In this document: piece by piece, positions 8,215 through 17,052 of the stretch | How the letters are laid out: each line of letters begins with the position of its first letter | Numbering within the stretch: the stretch's first letter is position 1 | From: Desulfitobacterium hafniense DCB-2 | Lineage (GTDB): Bacteria; Bacillota; Desulfitobacteriia; Desulfitobacteriales; Desulfitobacteriaceae | Direction: 5' to 3' | NCBI RefSeq assembly: GCF_000021925.1 | Contig: NC_011830.1 | Location: 1,264,501-1,328,500 of the forward strand | DNA length: 64,000 bases | The notes under the pieces: generated by a model | What the model saw: the letters and a program-made list of their open reading frames with translations, nothing else | What the model was told of the DNA's origin: nothing | The model's database searches: none | Position numbers and translations under genes: made by a program

Positions 8215-9564
8215 TTATTGATGGGGTCTTAAATGTTTACCGATGGGTTGGGAAACAATTTTTCCGTCCTTATAGATCGTGGTTCCTCTGAGAATGGTTT
8301 GGCTGACAGAGCCGCGGAAACGGTCTCCCACATAAGGGCTCACCTTATGTTTGTAGAAGAGATCTTCTGCCTGCAGGGTAAATTCATGATCCAGATCGAC
8401 CAAGGCAAAATCAGCATCATAGCCCAGGGCGATTTGACCTTTGTCCTTGATCTTGAAGATTTCGTTGACATGCTGGGCAGTTAACTGAGCGATCTTAACC
8501 AAGGGGAATTTCCGGTCATGGTAAGCATGGGTGAGCAAGCCTTGCAAGGTGGTCTGGCAAGCGGAGATGCCGCCCCAGACACGCATGAATTCACCGTTTT
8601 TCAGCTTGGGATCACAGGGGGAGTGGTCGGAAGAAACGAAAGCGATGTTGTCATTAAAGAGCCGGCCCCACATCTGAAGCTGGTTTTCCCCATCGCGAAT
8701 GGGAGGAGAGCATTTGGCTACCGTACCTAAACGCTCGACATCGTCACCGGTGAGGTATAAATAATGACCGATGGTTTCACAGTAGACATCCACACCTCTT
8801 GCTCTGGCTTGAGCTACAAGCTCCACGGCTTTGGCAGTGCTGATATGGGCGATAATCAATTTGCATCCGGTTTCCTCAGCGAAGGTAATCATCCGGGAAA
8901 CGTTTTCGATTTCCGTAATGGGGGGGCGGGCGGCGAAATAATCCCGTACGCCGGTACGATTGTTGGCTAAGGATAATTCGGTAAGTTCCTTGGTGATCTC
9001 AGCGTTTTCACAGTGAACCATAAGGGGCAGGCCCAGTTTGGCTAATTTCTCCATACCCACTAAAGCCGTATAATCATCCATTCTTGGAAACTCATCGATA
9101 CCGCTGTGGCAGGCGAAAGCCTTAAAACCAATGACTCCGCACTCGGCCAGTTCATCCAATTTATCTAAATTGGCAGAGGTCAACCCTCCCCAGAAACCGT
9201 AATCGACCAAGGAATCTTTCTGGGCTACGGCCAGTTTGTTGTTAAAGTTCACGGCGTCCAGAGTGCAGGGACTGCAGTTGAGGGGCATATCAAAGTAGGC
9301 AACTCCGCCGCCGGCCGCTAAAGCGCTGGACCCTGTGGTAATGGTCTCCCACTCTGTTCTGCCGGGATCATTAAAGTGGACATGGCCATCGGTGATACCG
9401 GGGAAAATATGCTTGCCGGCGGCATCGATGATTTCCTTGGCATCTCCGGGGATTTCTTCAGCTATGAGCACAATTTTACCATCACTGACGGCAATGTCTG
9501 CTTTTCTGACACCATCCGGACAAACCACGTTTCCGTTGCGCAGGATTAGATCATAATGACTCAT
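8215..9564 (-). CDS. allB: Allantoinase
   Basis: 449-residue amidohydrolase of the cyclic amidase group. The binuclear metal site is visible: DGHVHFNDPG (two His), the carbamylated Lys in GFKAFACHSG, MVHCENAEI, IIAHIST, and the Asp in SSDHSPCDP. AllB opens the allantoin ring to allantoate. The DGHVHFNDPGRTEWE stretch and the FKAFACHSG loop are typical of allantoinases rather than dihydropyrimidinases. It lies between the permease and a second paralogue, all on the minus strand with short gaps. ATG at 9564 is preceded by AAGGAGG. Confidence 0.88.
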   Translation of the reverse strand: MSHYDLILRNGNVVCPDGVRKADIAVSDGKIVLIAEEIPGDAKEIIDAAGKHIFPGITDGHVHFNDPGRTEWETITTGSSALAAGGGVAYFDMPLNCSPCTLDAVNFNNKLAVAQKDSLVDYGFWGGLTSANLDKLDELAECGVIGFKAFACHSGIDEFPRMDDYTALVGMEKLAKLGLPLMVHCENAEITKELTELSLANNRTGVRDYFAARPPITEIENVSRMITFAEETGCKLIIAHISTAKAVELVAQARARGVDVYCETIGHYLYLTGDDVERLGTVAKCSPPIRDGENQLQMWGRLFNDNIAFVSSDHSPCDPKLKNGEFMRVWGGISACQTTLQGLLTHAYHDRKFPLVKIAQLTAQHVNEIFKIKDKGQIALGYDADFALVDLDHEFTLQAEDLFYKHKVSPYVGDRFRGSVSQTILRGTTIYKDGKIVSQPIGKHLRPHQ

Positions 9565-9603
9565 GGTTGAACCTCCTTTTTATTCTTTTTAATCATTGTG
9601 CCC

Positions 9604-10968
9604 TTACTTGATTTTTCTTACGTATTCGCCATGGCCTTTTTGTCCGACTAATTGTCCGTCCTGGGCGACGACTTCGCCGCGGACGAGAGTGCAGACAGGG
9701 AGTCCCTTGCCCTTTAAGCCCACAAAGGCTGATATGGGATTGACATAGTAGAGGGATTCGGGTGTGATCTCCCATTCTTTTTCCGGGTCCAGGATCACGA
9801 GATCGGCGTCAAAGCCTACTTGGATGGCACCTTTTTTGCCGAAGATGCCGAAAGCTTTGGCCGGGCCTTCGCTTAAAGAGCGGGCCAGCAGGGTAGGGCA
9901 ATAGCCTCTCTTAACGACCCCTTCGCTGAAGACTACCTGCATAACGTTCTGGATGCCGCTGATTCCGCCCCAGGCTCCGAAGACCCCGTGCTTTTCTTCA
10001 CTTTTCTCACTAAGCTCACAGGGAGAGTGGTCGGAAGCAATGGCCGACAGGGTTCCGTTATTGACGTATTCCCACATCCTTTCCACGGCTGCGGCATCAC
10101 GTAGAGGAGGAGCACATTTGAAAAGACTGCCGTTTTTGACGACATCCTGATCCGTAAAGGTGAGGTAATGGCCGCAGGTCTCAGCGGTGACATCCACACC
10201 CTCGTTTTGGGCCTGGCGGATGATTTCCGCCACACGGGGATGACTGACATGACAGATATGCACCTTAGCTCCCACTTCTTTGGCTAAATCGATAATATTT
10301 TGGGTGGCGATCAGTTCGGCAATCACGGGACGGGAGTCCAGGAAATCCTGCCAATCGTTGGTGTCTTTGCGTTTGGCTCTTGCTTCTTCCCATTTGATCA
10401 GGGAATAATCTTCGCAGTGGAAGCCTGCCCGGCCATCGAACTCTTTGCAGATTTCCATGGCCTCTTTGGCCTGGCCGATGGTGAGGGATACATAATCCGG
10501 GGAGACTGGCCCGATGAAGGATTTAAAGGCGACGCAGCCTTTTTCGTCCAATTCTTTGAGCTGATTAAGGTTATAATCGACTAAACCGCCCCAGAAACAA
10601 AAATCTACATAGGCATTGGGAGAAACGACTTCCAGCTTTTTATCGAGAATTTGGCCATCGGTCATGGCCGGTTCATTTTGCAACGGCATGTCGATGATGG
10701 TGGTAAATCCTCCGACTCCTGCAGCTGCTGTACCGTGAGCGTAATCTTCTCTCCAGAGATAACCAGGATCGTTTAAATGCGCATGAGTATCGATGGCTCC
10801 CGGAAAGACATAATTGCCTTTGGCATCGATGACTTTTTCGGCTTGGATCTCTGTTCCAGCCTCGATGATTGCGGCGATTTTGCCATTATTGATCCCTAAG
10901 CTGGCTTCAATAATTTTGTCCGCAGTCACAACCTTACCGTTTTTAATGACGAGATTAAACACGTTCAT
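9604..10968 (-). CDS. Second allantoinase/hydantoinase-type amidohydrolase
   Basis: 454 residues if started at ATG 10968, which has a GGGGG site; an in-frame ATG at 11007 lacks one. The metal-binding set is complete: DTHAHLNDPG, FKSFIGP, FHCEDYS, IHICHVS, ASDHSPCE. It is a paralogue of the adjacent allantoinase, but the loop after the carbamylated Lys differs (SFIGPVSPD for AFACHSGID), so it may prefer another ring amide such as a hydantoin or the other allantoin enantiomer. It is the first gene of the minus-strand unit and is divergent from allC. Confidence 0.8.
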   Translation of the reverse strand: MNVFNLVIKNGKVVTADKIIEASLGINNGKIAAIIEAGTEIQAEKVIDAKGNYVFPGAIDTHAHLNDPGYLWREDYAHGTAAAGVGGFTTIIDMPLQNEPAMTDGQILDKKLEVVSPNAYVDFCFWGGLVDYNLNQLKELDEKGCVAFKSFIGPVSPDYVSLTIGQAKEAMEICKEFDGRAGFHCEDYSLIKWEEARAKRKDTNDWQDFLDSRPVIAELIATQNIIDLAKEVGAKVHICHVSHPRVAEIIRQAQNEGVDVTAETCGHYLTFTDQDVVKNGSLFKCAPPLRDAAAVERMWEYVNNGTLSAIASDHSPCELSEKSEEKHGVFGAWGGISGIQNVMQVVFSEGVVKRGYCPTLLARSLSEGPAKAFGIFGKKGAIQVGFDADLVILDPEKEWEITPESLYYVNPISAFVGLKGKGLPVCTLVRGEVVAQDGQLVGQKGHGEYVRKIK

Positions 10969-11425
10969 GCCCCCTAACTGTAATCTTAACGATGTGCAAG
11001 GTACCATAGGGTTTGTTTAATTGGCCAATTTACATTAAGAATATACTGAATATTTTCATTTGGCTTTATCATTTCGAGACAATCTAGTGAGCCAGTGTTT
11101 ATCCAATCAGACTAAAACAAGGAGCTTTGGGCCTCGGAAGGCCGTAATTTCCGGCACTTGAGGGTTATAAGCGGAGCTTTCTTCAGCAAATTTCAGCGGA
11201 TTTGGCTAAGAAGATGATGTTTTAAGCCGGGTTTCCATATCCGGGTGCAATAAGGCTTCAGGAAGTGTCCGCCCTGAATTGGCCAAGGGTGAACAGTAAA
11301 AGGATAGAAATATGGAAAGATAATTATCCAAAGTTGCCAAAGACAATAGGTGCAAATTAATAAAAAATAGGGATAAGAATATTAAGATAATTCAATGTTT
11401 ATCAGCAGTGTGAAGAGGTGGCATT
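10969..11425. promoter_or_regulatory. Divergent allantoin control region with TAAGAATAT motifs
   Basis: A 457-base gap between divergent catabolic genes holds no gene. The decamer TAAGAATATA occurs at 11036-11045 and TAAGAATATT at 11374-11383; the same decamer recurs at 13354-13363 in front of allE. Because it overlaps possible -10 hexamers (TATACT, TATAAT) it may simply be a shared promoter element, or part of a PucR site. Nothing else was recognised in the gap. Confidence 0.35.
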
Positions 11426-12655
11426 ATGATTAATAGTGAACGGGTTGATCGGCGCTTACGGGAGTTGGGGAAAATAGGCTATAGAGAATCAGGCGGAGTG
11501 ACACGGCATGCATTTACTCCTGAAGATCGGGCTGCTAAAGATCTAGTCATATCCTATATGCAGGAAGCCGGATTGATCGTCAGGGAAGATGCGGTGGGAA
11601 ATCTGATTGGCCGTCGGGAAGGACGGAATCCCAAGGCACCGGTGGTGCTCACAGGTTCTCATATTGATACGGTCTGTGATGGCGGAATCTATGATGGCGG
11701 ACTTGGCATCATCGGAGCCATCGAAGTGCTGCAGTCTTTTAATGAGCAGGGAATCAGCACTGAACACCCCATTGAAGTCTACGCTTTCAATGATGAAGAG
11801 GGCTCCCGGTTTAGCTTTAGTATGTTCGGAAGCCGCGGCGTGATTGGTGACCTTACCGAAAAAGATTTAGAGATCAAAGACAGAAACGGCATTACTGTGG
11901 CCGAAGCTATGCGCAATCAGGGCTATGACCCCAATAAAATCAAGGACGCCGTTCGCTCTCCGGAAGAACTTAAGGCTTTTATCGAGCTCCATATTGAGCA
12001 AGGCAAGGTCTTGGAATGCAATAATCTTTCCGTAGGGATCGTGACAGGAATTGTCAACGAGCTATGGATGAAACTTATTGTTAAAGGGGAAGCAGGGCAT
12101 GCCGGCGCCACTCCCATGAATCTCCGCCAGGATGCTTTAGTGGCTGCGGCGGAAATGATTCAGGTCATCGAGGGGGAAGCTAAAAAGACAGGAAGCACGG
12201 TAGCAACGGTTGGCCGGCTCAATGTTTTTCCAGGAGGAATTAATATTATTCCTGGCCGTGTGGAATTTACTCTGGACCTGCGGGATACCTCCCAGGAGGT
12301 CAGCGATCAAGTGGAGGCGGCCATATTCAAGGACCTGGCCAGGATCTGCCAGGAAAGAGGAGTTCAGTTGGAGACCGAACTTCTGCAACGGATTCCGCCG
12401 GCTCCTTGTTCCAAGGAATTCCAAATCGCGGCTAAAGAAGCGTGTAAAAAAATCGGCTTGCAGTATTTCTGTCTTCCCAGCGGTGCGGGCCACGATGCTA
12501 TGCAAATGGTGAATATCTGCCCTATCGGTATGATTTTCATTCGTTCCAAGGATGGGATCAGTCATAATCCTGCCGAGTGGAGCAGCAGCGAAGACTGTGC
12601 CGACGGTGTTAATGTGCTGTATCATGTGCTGCTGGATACGGCGGTACAGGTATAA
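11426..12655 (+). CDS. allC: Allantoate amidohydrolase
   Basis: 409-residue M20 family metallohydrolase. Two-zinc motifs are in order: VLTGSHIDTVCDGGIYDG (His, Asp), AFNDEEGSRF (Glu pair), ELHIEQGKVLE and, near the end, LPSGAGHDAMQM (His). The dimerisation domain begins near KGEAGHAGATPM, a hallmark of the AllC / N-carbamoyl-amino acid hydrolase group. It hydrolyses allantoate to ureidoglycine, ammonia and CO2. It starts the plus-strand allC-ridA pair, with GAGGTGG before the ATG. N-carbamoyl-L-amino acid hydrolase is the alternative, less likely beside allE and allB. Confidence 0.9.
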   Translation: MINSERVDRRLRELGKIGYRESGGVTRHAFTPEDRAAKDLVISYMQEAGLIVREDAVGNLIGRREGRNPKAPVVLTGSHIDTVCDGGIYDGGLGIIGAIEVLQSFNEQGISTEHPIEVYAFNDEEGSRFSFSMFGSRGVIGDLTEKDLEIKDRNGITVAEAMRNQGYDPNKIKDAVRSPEELKAFIELHIEQGKVLECNNLSVGIVTGIVNELWMKLIVKGEAGHAGATPMNLRQDALVAAAEMIQVIEGEAKKTGSTVATVGRLNVFPGGINIIPGRVEFTLDLRDTSQEVSDQVEAAIFKDLARICQERGVQLETELLQRIPPAPCSKEFQIAAKEACKKIGLQYFCLPSGAGHDAMQMVNICPIGMIFIRSKDGISHNPAEWSSSEDCADGVNVLYHVLLDTAVQV

Positions 12656-12675
12656 GTTGAAGGAGTGGAGGCTTC

Positions 12676-13137
12676 ATGCTGGAGATTGAAGAGACTTTGC
12701 TGCTAAGGTATGGCTTGGAATTACCCGCTCCTTCGGAACCGGATGGGTATTATGCACGAGTCATTCCCACGGGAAATTTGCTTTATGTCTGCGGTCATAC
12801 CCCGAAACGCCAAGGGGAGTATGTGTTCCTGGGCAAAGTCGGCGAGGATTTTTCCGTTGAGCAGGGGCAGGAAGCAGCCAGAATTGCCATGACCAATTGT
12901 TTGGCAGCTTTGAAGGAGCATCTGGGGGATTTGAGCTTGATTAAGCAATTTGTTCAGGTCATCGGTTATGTGCGCAGTGCGGAACATTTTACCCAGCAGC
13001 CTTTAGTGATGAATGGGGCGTCTGAACTTCTGCTCACCTGTTTTGGGGAGAGAGGACGACACACCCGCATGGCTTTGGGCACCAACCAACTCCCCGGTGG
13101 AGCCGCAGTGGAAATTATGTGCGTGGTTGAAGTATAG
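12676..13137 (+). CDS. RidA/YjgF family protein
   Basis: 153 residues of the RidA/YjgF/Rut fold, of the longer subfamily (LLYVCGHTP near the start; MALGTNQLPGGAAVEIMCVVEV at the end). RidA proteins hydrolyse reactive enamines or imines; in purine catabolism such proteins may clear unstable aminated intermediates. The Arg usually found near residue 105 of RidA has a possible counterpart in HTRMALG. The gene lies 20 bases behind allC with AAGGAGTGG in front and is followed by a terminator. The exact substrate is unknown. Confidence 0.8.
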   Translation: MLEIEETLLLRYGLELPAPSEPDGYYARVIPTGNLLYVCGHTPKRQGEYVFLGKVGEDFSVEQGQEAARIAMTNCLAALKEHLGDLSLIKQFVQVIGYVRSAEHFTQQPLVMNGASELLLTCFGERGRHTRMALGTNQLPGGAAVEIMCVVEV

Positions 13138-13163
13138 GGATTAGGAAAAGATAAGATAAGGCA

Positions 13164-13216
13164 GAGCGTGAGGCGGTCCGGGCAGGGATCGTCTCACGCT
13201 CCCTTCTTCTTTTATC
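13164..13216 (+). terminator. Terminator after allC-ridA
   Basis: Stem GAGCGTGAG (13164-13172) with CTCACGCTC (13193-13201), partly extended inside, followed by the pyrimidine-rich tail CCTTCTTCTTTTATC. Confidence 0.8.
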
Positions 13217-13334
13217 ACTTTTGGATAAATAAAGATCGGGAATTAAGGGGATTTTATCATCTTTTTTAGGAAATAAGGGCAAGATAACTGGACTATAAAG
13301 TGTGCGTTTTTGTCATCTTAGGATAAAGGGGAAC

Positions 13335-13365
13335 TTGACTTTATGGCGAACATTAAGAATATAAT
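13335..13365 (+). promoter_or_regulatory. Probable promoter of allE
   Basis: TTGACT (13335-13340) and TATAAT (13360-13365) are separated by 19 bases, about 45 bases before the allE start. The -10 box overlaps the TAAGAATATA decamer found twice in the divergent allantoin control region. Confidence 0.45.
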
Positions 13366-13411
13366 CTCAATTGGCAAAGTTTTTATGCTAAAATAGAAGG
13401 GAGAAGTTAAA

Positions 13412-14173
13412 ATGGGTTATCCTAATGATCTGTTATCCACACGAGCTGTAGTCCAACATGGAAGATATGCCTTGATTCCTCCTGAGGGACGGGTGAAAAA
13501 TGTTCTTCCTAATCTTGAGCAATGTCATGTCAGTATTATTGCCTCCCCCCATTATGGCCCCCAGTTCGCCATGTATACTGTGGAGGTGCTGCCTGGCGGC
13601 GGCACCGTGAAGCCCTTTCAGGAAGAGGGAATCGAGACCTTTGTCTACTGCCTGAGCGGCCAGGGCAAGGTCTTGGTGGAAGGGCAGGAGTACAGCATCG
13701 ATGAAAGCGGTTATGTTTTCGCTCCCGCTTCCCTGGGAGTGGAACTTCGCAATGTCGGGGATGCCTCCTGGAAGCTGCTTCTTTATAAACAGCGTTACCG
13801 CCCTGTGGAGGGACATGCGGCGCGGATTGTGGTGGGCCGTCTCAATGATATGCCCTATGCGCCCTATGACGGCATGGAGAATGTGCGGATTAAGGATTTG
13901 CTGCCTACGGATTTAGGCTTTGATGTCAACTTCCATGTCTTAAGCTTTTTGCCGGGAGGATGCCATCCTTTTATTGAGACCCATGTTCAGGAGCATGGAC
14001 TTTATCTGTTGGAAGGTGAAGGGGTCTATCTCATTGATGAACGGTGGATTCCGGTGAAGAAGGAAGACTTCATTTGGTTTGGCCCCTATGTTCCCCAAGC
14101 ATGCTATGGGGTGGGACGCACTCCCTTTACCTATATTTACACTAAGGATTGCAATCGGGATATTAAGCTTTAA
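13412..14173 (+). CDS. allE: (S)-ureidoglycine aminohydrolase
   Basis: 253 residues forming two cupin barrels. The N-terminal half has GIETFVYCLSGQGKVLVEGQ; the C-terminal half has the metal-binding set (ETHVQEHGLYLLEGEGVY) with His, Glu and His for Mn. It releases ammonia from ureidoglycine to give ureidoglycolate. The order FLPGGCHPFIETHVQEHG near residue 180 is the YlbA/AllE signature. It is transcribed separately from allC-ridA and just before pucR, from which it is about 57 bases away. A GAAGG-type site precedes ATG at 13412. Confidence 0.88.
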   Translation: MGYPNDLLSTRAVVQHGRYALIPPEGRVKNVLPNLEQCHVSIIASPHYGPQFAMYTVEVLPGGGTVKPFQEEGIETFVYCLSGQGKVLVEGQEYSIDESGYVFAPASLGVELRNVGDASWKLLLYKQRYRPVEGHAARIVVGRLNDMPYAPYDGMENVRIKDLLPTDLGFDVNFHVLSFLPGGCHPFIETHVQEHGLYLLEGEGVYLIDERWIPVKKEDFIWFGPYVPQACYGVGRTPFTYIYTKDCNRDIKL

Positions 14174-14230
14174 GCGGGAAGCTGCTCAGAGCATCTGCCC
14201 GGAAATAATACGGTGCAAGAGGTGGTAACA

Positions 14231-15898
14231 TTGGAGATTACAGTCAAAGATCTGCTGAAGGTGGGACCTCTGAAGACCTCTCAAGTGGTTGCAGGTTATC
14301 AGAAGCTTGATAATATAGTCAAAGGTGTTACCATCATCGAAGCGCCGGATATTGTCAACTGGTTATCGGGAGGGGAGCTTCTGCTCACCAGCCTATACTC
14401 AGGTCCGGGTGAAGGGATGGACTATCGGGAATTTATTCATAAAATGGCCACGAAAGAGGTTTCAGCCTTGGCTATAAAAGTACGGCGGTTTGTCAACGAT
14501 ATTCCGCCTGAAATTATTGAGGCGGCCAATGAGTATGGGCTGCCCGTGATTGAAGTGGATGGCAGTGTCCGTTTTGTGGATATTATGTATCCGGTGATGG
14601 AGCAGCTCTTTAACTCCCAGGTAGTGAAGCTCAAGTATTATAAAGATGTTCAGGAGCGGTTTACAACCTTAGCTTTGCAATGTGAGGGCTTAGCGGTCAT
14701 CTGCCAAACCCTGGAAGAGTTGGTCGGCAATCCGGTGGTGGTCTATGATAAGAATTTTAAATGCCTGCAGAGCACCAATCCTCAAATAGAGCGATTTGAG
14801 GAACCTGAAGAATTTGCCTTAAGGGAGAACCTGAACGACAAATTTTCCTATTACCGGCAATCCGTATGCTACCCTGATCTTGACGGACGCTGTATTCCCC
14901 AGGTCGTCGTTCCTATTCAGGCTTTTAATCAGCTCAAGGGATATTTAACCATAGTGGAGTTGAATAAGCCTATTGTAGAGATGGATTTTATTAGTATTGA
15001 ACAGGCCGCTACGGTGACCACCCTGGATATGGTGAAGCGTTTTGCTGTTAAAGAAGTGGAGTATAAATTCAAGAATGATCTGATTGAGCACATCCTTTCC
15101 GGGGAGCTGAGCTCAACCAATGCCCAGGAGCGCATCAATCTCATGGAGTGGGATCTTAATCGCCCTTACTATGTGGTTCTTTTTGATTTGAAGAATCTTG
15201 ACGCTTATCATGTGGAGCATCGCACCCAGCAAAAGATGGCTTTGCAAAGCATTAAATCGGAAATTACCTCAACCATTTCGGGAGTCATAAAAACCCGCAC
15301 CCGGGACTTCATTATCGGCAATAAAGTGGATATTATTGTACTGCTTTGGCCGGTTGCAGCTAATCCTCAGGAGAATTCCCTGGAGAAAATCAAAAAGATT
15401 GCCAAGCAGGCTCAAGAGCAGGTCAAAAAGCGGATGAAGAAGCTGATCGTGGAAGTGGGAATCGGCGATTTAGCTCACGGAGCGGAGGAAATCCCCCGCA
15501 GTTACAAAGAGGCTTTGGATGCTTTGAGCTATGGCGGCATGATCAGCAATGAGAGCGCCATTGTGGCTTTTTCGGAGTTAGGGGTGTTCCGTATTCTCTG
15601 TAAATTTGCCGAGCGGAACTCCCTGGAAGAATTCATTCCCAAGGCTCTGCTGAGGATTCTCAGATATGATAAGGACAATGAAGCTGAGCTACTGAAAACT
15701 CTGGAAGTATTTCTGGAATGCAACGGAAATGCCAGCAGGGCTGCCAAAGAACTGTTTATCCACTATAAAACCATCCTCTATCGCTTGGAGAGGATCAAGG
15801 AAGTCGGCCAATTGGATTTGGAAGATAGTAAAAATCGCCTTGAGCTGGAGATGGGCTTGAAGATGCTTCATCTTATGGATGCCTCTAATCTGGGATAG
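14231..15898 (+). CDS. pucR: PucR family transcriptional regulator
   Basis: About 555 residues. The N-terminal PucR domain (TVKDLLKV ... GVTIIEAPDIVNWLSGGELLLTS) is followed by a central sensor-like region and the C-terminal helix-turn-helix of the family (CNGNASRAAKELFIHYKTIL, then YRLERIKE). PucR regulators control purine and allantoin genes in Firmicutes. Two starts are possible: GTG 14213 or TTG 14231. The AAGAGGTGG site fits TTG 14231 best. It likely controls the surrounding allantoin genes; its site is not known (see the TAAGAATAT and AAAAC-N3-GTTT motifs). Confidence 0.88.
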   Translation: MEITVKDLLKVGPLKTSQVVAGYQKLDNIVKGVTIIEAPDIVNWLSGGELLLTSLYSGPGEGMDYREFIHKMATKEVSALAIKVRRFVNDIPPEIIEAANEYGLPVIEVDGSVRFVDIMYPVMEQLFNSQVVKLKYYKDVQERFTTLALQCEGLAVICQTLEELVGNPVVVYDKNFKCLQSTNPQIERFEEPEEFALRENLNDKFSYYRQSVCYPDLDGRCIPQVVVPIQAFNQLKGYLTIVELNKPIVEMDFISIEQAATVTTLDMVKRFAVKEVEYKFKNDLIEHILSGELSSTNAQERINLMEWDLNRPYYVVLFDLKNLDAYHVEHRTQQKMALQSIKSEITSTISGVIKTRTRDFIIGNKVDIIVLLWPVAANPQENSLEKIKKIAKQAQEQVKKRMKKLIVEVGIGDLAHGAEEIPRSYKEALDALSYGGMISNESAIVAFSELGVFRILCKFAERNSLEEFIPKALLRILRYDKDNEAELLKTLEVFLECNGNASRAAKELFIHYKTILYRLERIKEVGQLDLEDSKNRLELEMGLKMLHLMDASNLG

Positions 15899-16023
15899 GA
15901 CTAAGAATTCTGTGAATTTTAGTAAGCCGAGGCTAATTGTGCTATAATAAAGCTACAGGTGGAGTAATCTCCACCTGTAATGTTATGCACTAGGCAAGCA
16001 AAAGCAAGAGAGGAATGATCACT

Positions 16024-16551
16024 ATGGATATGAAAGAGCTTTTACAAAAGCGCCGGAGTATTCGCAAGTACACGGATACCCCCATTGAGAAGGAAAAAGT
16101 GGAGCAATTGATTCGCGCTGCTTTGCTCTCCCCGACCTCGCGCAATACCAGAGCTTGGGAATTTATCCTGGTGGAGGATCAGGAAGTCCTGGCCAAGCTT
16201 TCCCTGGCTAAAGTCGGAGCCCAGCCGCTTAAGGGTGCTGCACTGGGGATTGTCGTCTGCGCGGACCCTCAAAAAAGCGATGTGTGGGTTGAAGATACGT
16301 CCATCGCCACCATCATTCTCCAGCTGCAGGCTCAGGATTTGGGGTTGGGCTCCTGCTGGGTTCAGATTAGGGAACGGAATTATCAGGACGGCACTCCGGC
16401 CGGCGCGTATGTGAAAAAGCTTTTGGACATTCCTGACCATCTTCAAGTGGAATCTATTATAGCTTTAGGCTATCCTGCAGAAACACGGCAAGGGCCTTCA
16501 GAGGATGAGCTCCTAAGGGAAAAAATCCACTGGCATACTTATAAGGGTTAA
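16024..16551 (+). CDS. Nitroreductase family flavoprotein
   Basis: About 175 residues. The FMN-binding pattern of small nitroreductases is clear: KRRSIRKYTDTPI at the N terminus (FMN phosphate), LLSPTSRNTRAWEFI, and GLGSCWVQIRERN followed by ALGYPAE near the end. These enzymes reduce nitro groups, quinones or flavins with NAD(P)H; the substrate is unknown. An in-frame ATG at 16015 lies too close to the GAGAGG site, so ATG 16024 is preferred. The stop overlaps the start of the next gene by one base, suggesting co-transcription. Confidence 0.85.
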   Translation: MDMKELLQKRRSIRKYTDTPIEKEKVEQLIRAALLSPTSRNTRAWEFILVEDQEVLAKLSLAKVGAQPLKGAALGIVVCADPQKSDVWVEDTSIATIILQLQAQDLGLGSCWVQIRERNYQDGTPAGAYVKKLLDIPDHLQVESIIALGYPAETRQGPSEDELLREKIHWHTYKG

Positions 16552-16883
16552 TGCCTATGGTTCAGGCAGCGATTTTATTTATTCTGGCCGGGTTAGCTGA
16601 GATTGGCGGCGGTTATCTGGTCTGGCTTTGGCTGAGAGAGGCCAGGCCTTATTGGTACGGCGTGATTGGAGCCATTATTTTGGTATTCTACGGAATTATC
16701 CCCACCCTGCAGAAATTCCCCAGCTTTGGCAGGGTTTATGCCGCCTATGGAGGGGTTTTCATCATCCTTGCCGTCTTATGGGGATGGGGTGTGGACAAGA
16801 AGATGCCGGATACATACGATTGGATCGGGGCCGCGATTTGCCTGGTGGGAGTGACGGTAATGCTGTGGGCCCCCCGCCAGTAG
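16551..16883 (+). CDS. YnfA/UPF0060 family membrane protein
   Basis: 110 residues, four hydrophobic helices and the family signatures AGLAEIGGGYLVWLWLRE, FGRVYAAYGGVFI and DWIGAAICLVGVTVMLWAPR. It is related to small multidrug resistance transporters, but its transport role is not established. Translationally coupled to the nitroreductase gene; a second ATG six bases on (16557) is equally possible. Confidence 0.88.
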   Translation: MPMVQAAILFILAGLAEIGGGYLVWLWLREARPYWYGVIGAIILVFYGIIPTLQKFPSFGRVYAAYGGVFIILAVLWGWGVDKKMPDTYDWIGAAICLVGVTVMLWAPRQ

Positions 16884-16940
16884 CTTCAGACAACCGGCAG
16901 AGCATAATTTCAAATCATAGTTGATACTATGCTGATTTCA

Positions 16941-16983
16941 GATATCGACAAGGAGACTCTTCCTTGTCGATATCTTTTTTTGT
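16941..16983 (+). terminator. Terminator after ynfA
   Basis: Perfect 14-bp stem GATATCGACAAGGA (16941-16954) with 16961-16974, six-base loop, then a run of eight T. Confidence 0.92.
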
Positions 16984-17052
16984 TTAGAGAATTGTGTTTG
17001 GAACAGGCATAAATGCATATGTTTAAACATCGGGCTAAGAGGAGGGATGGAT

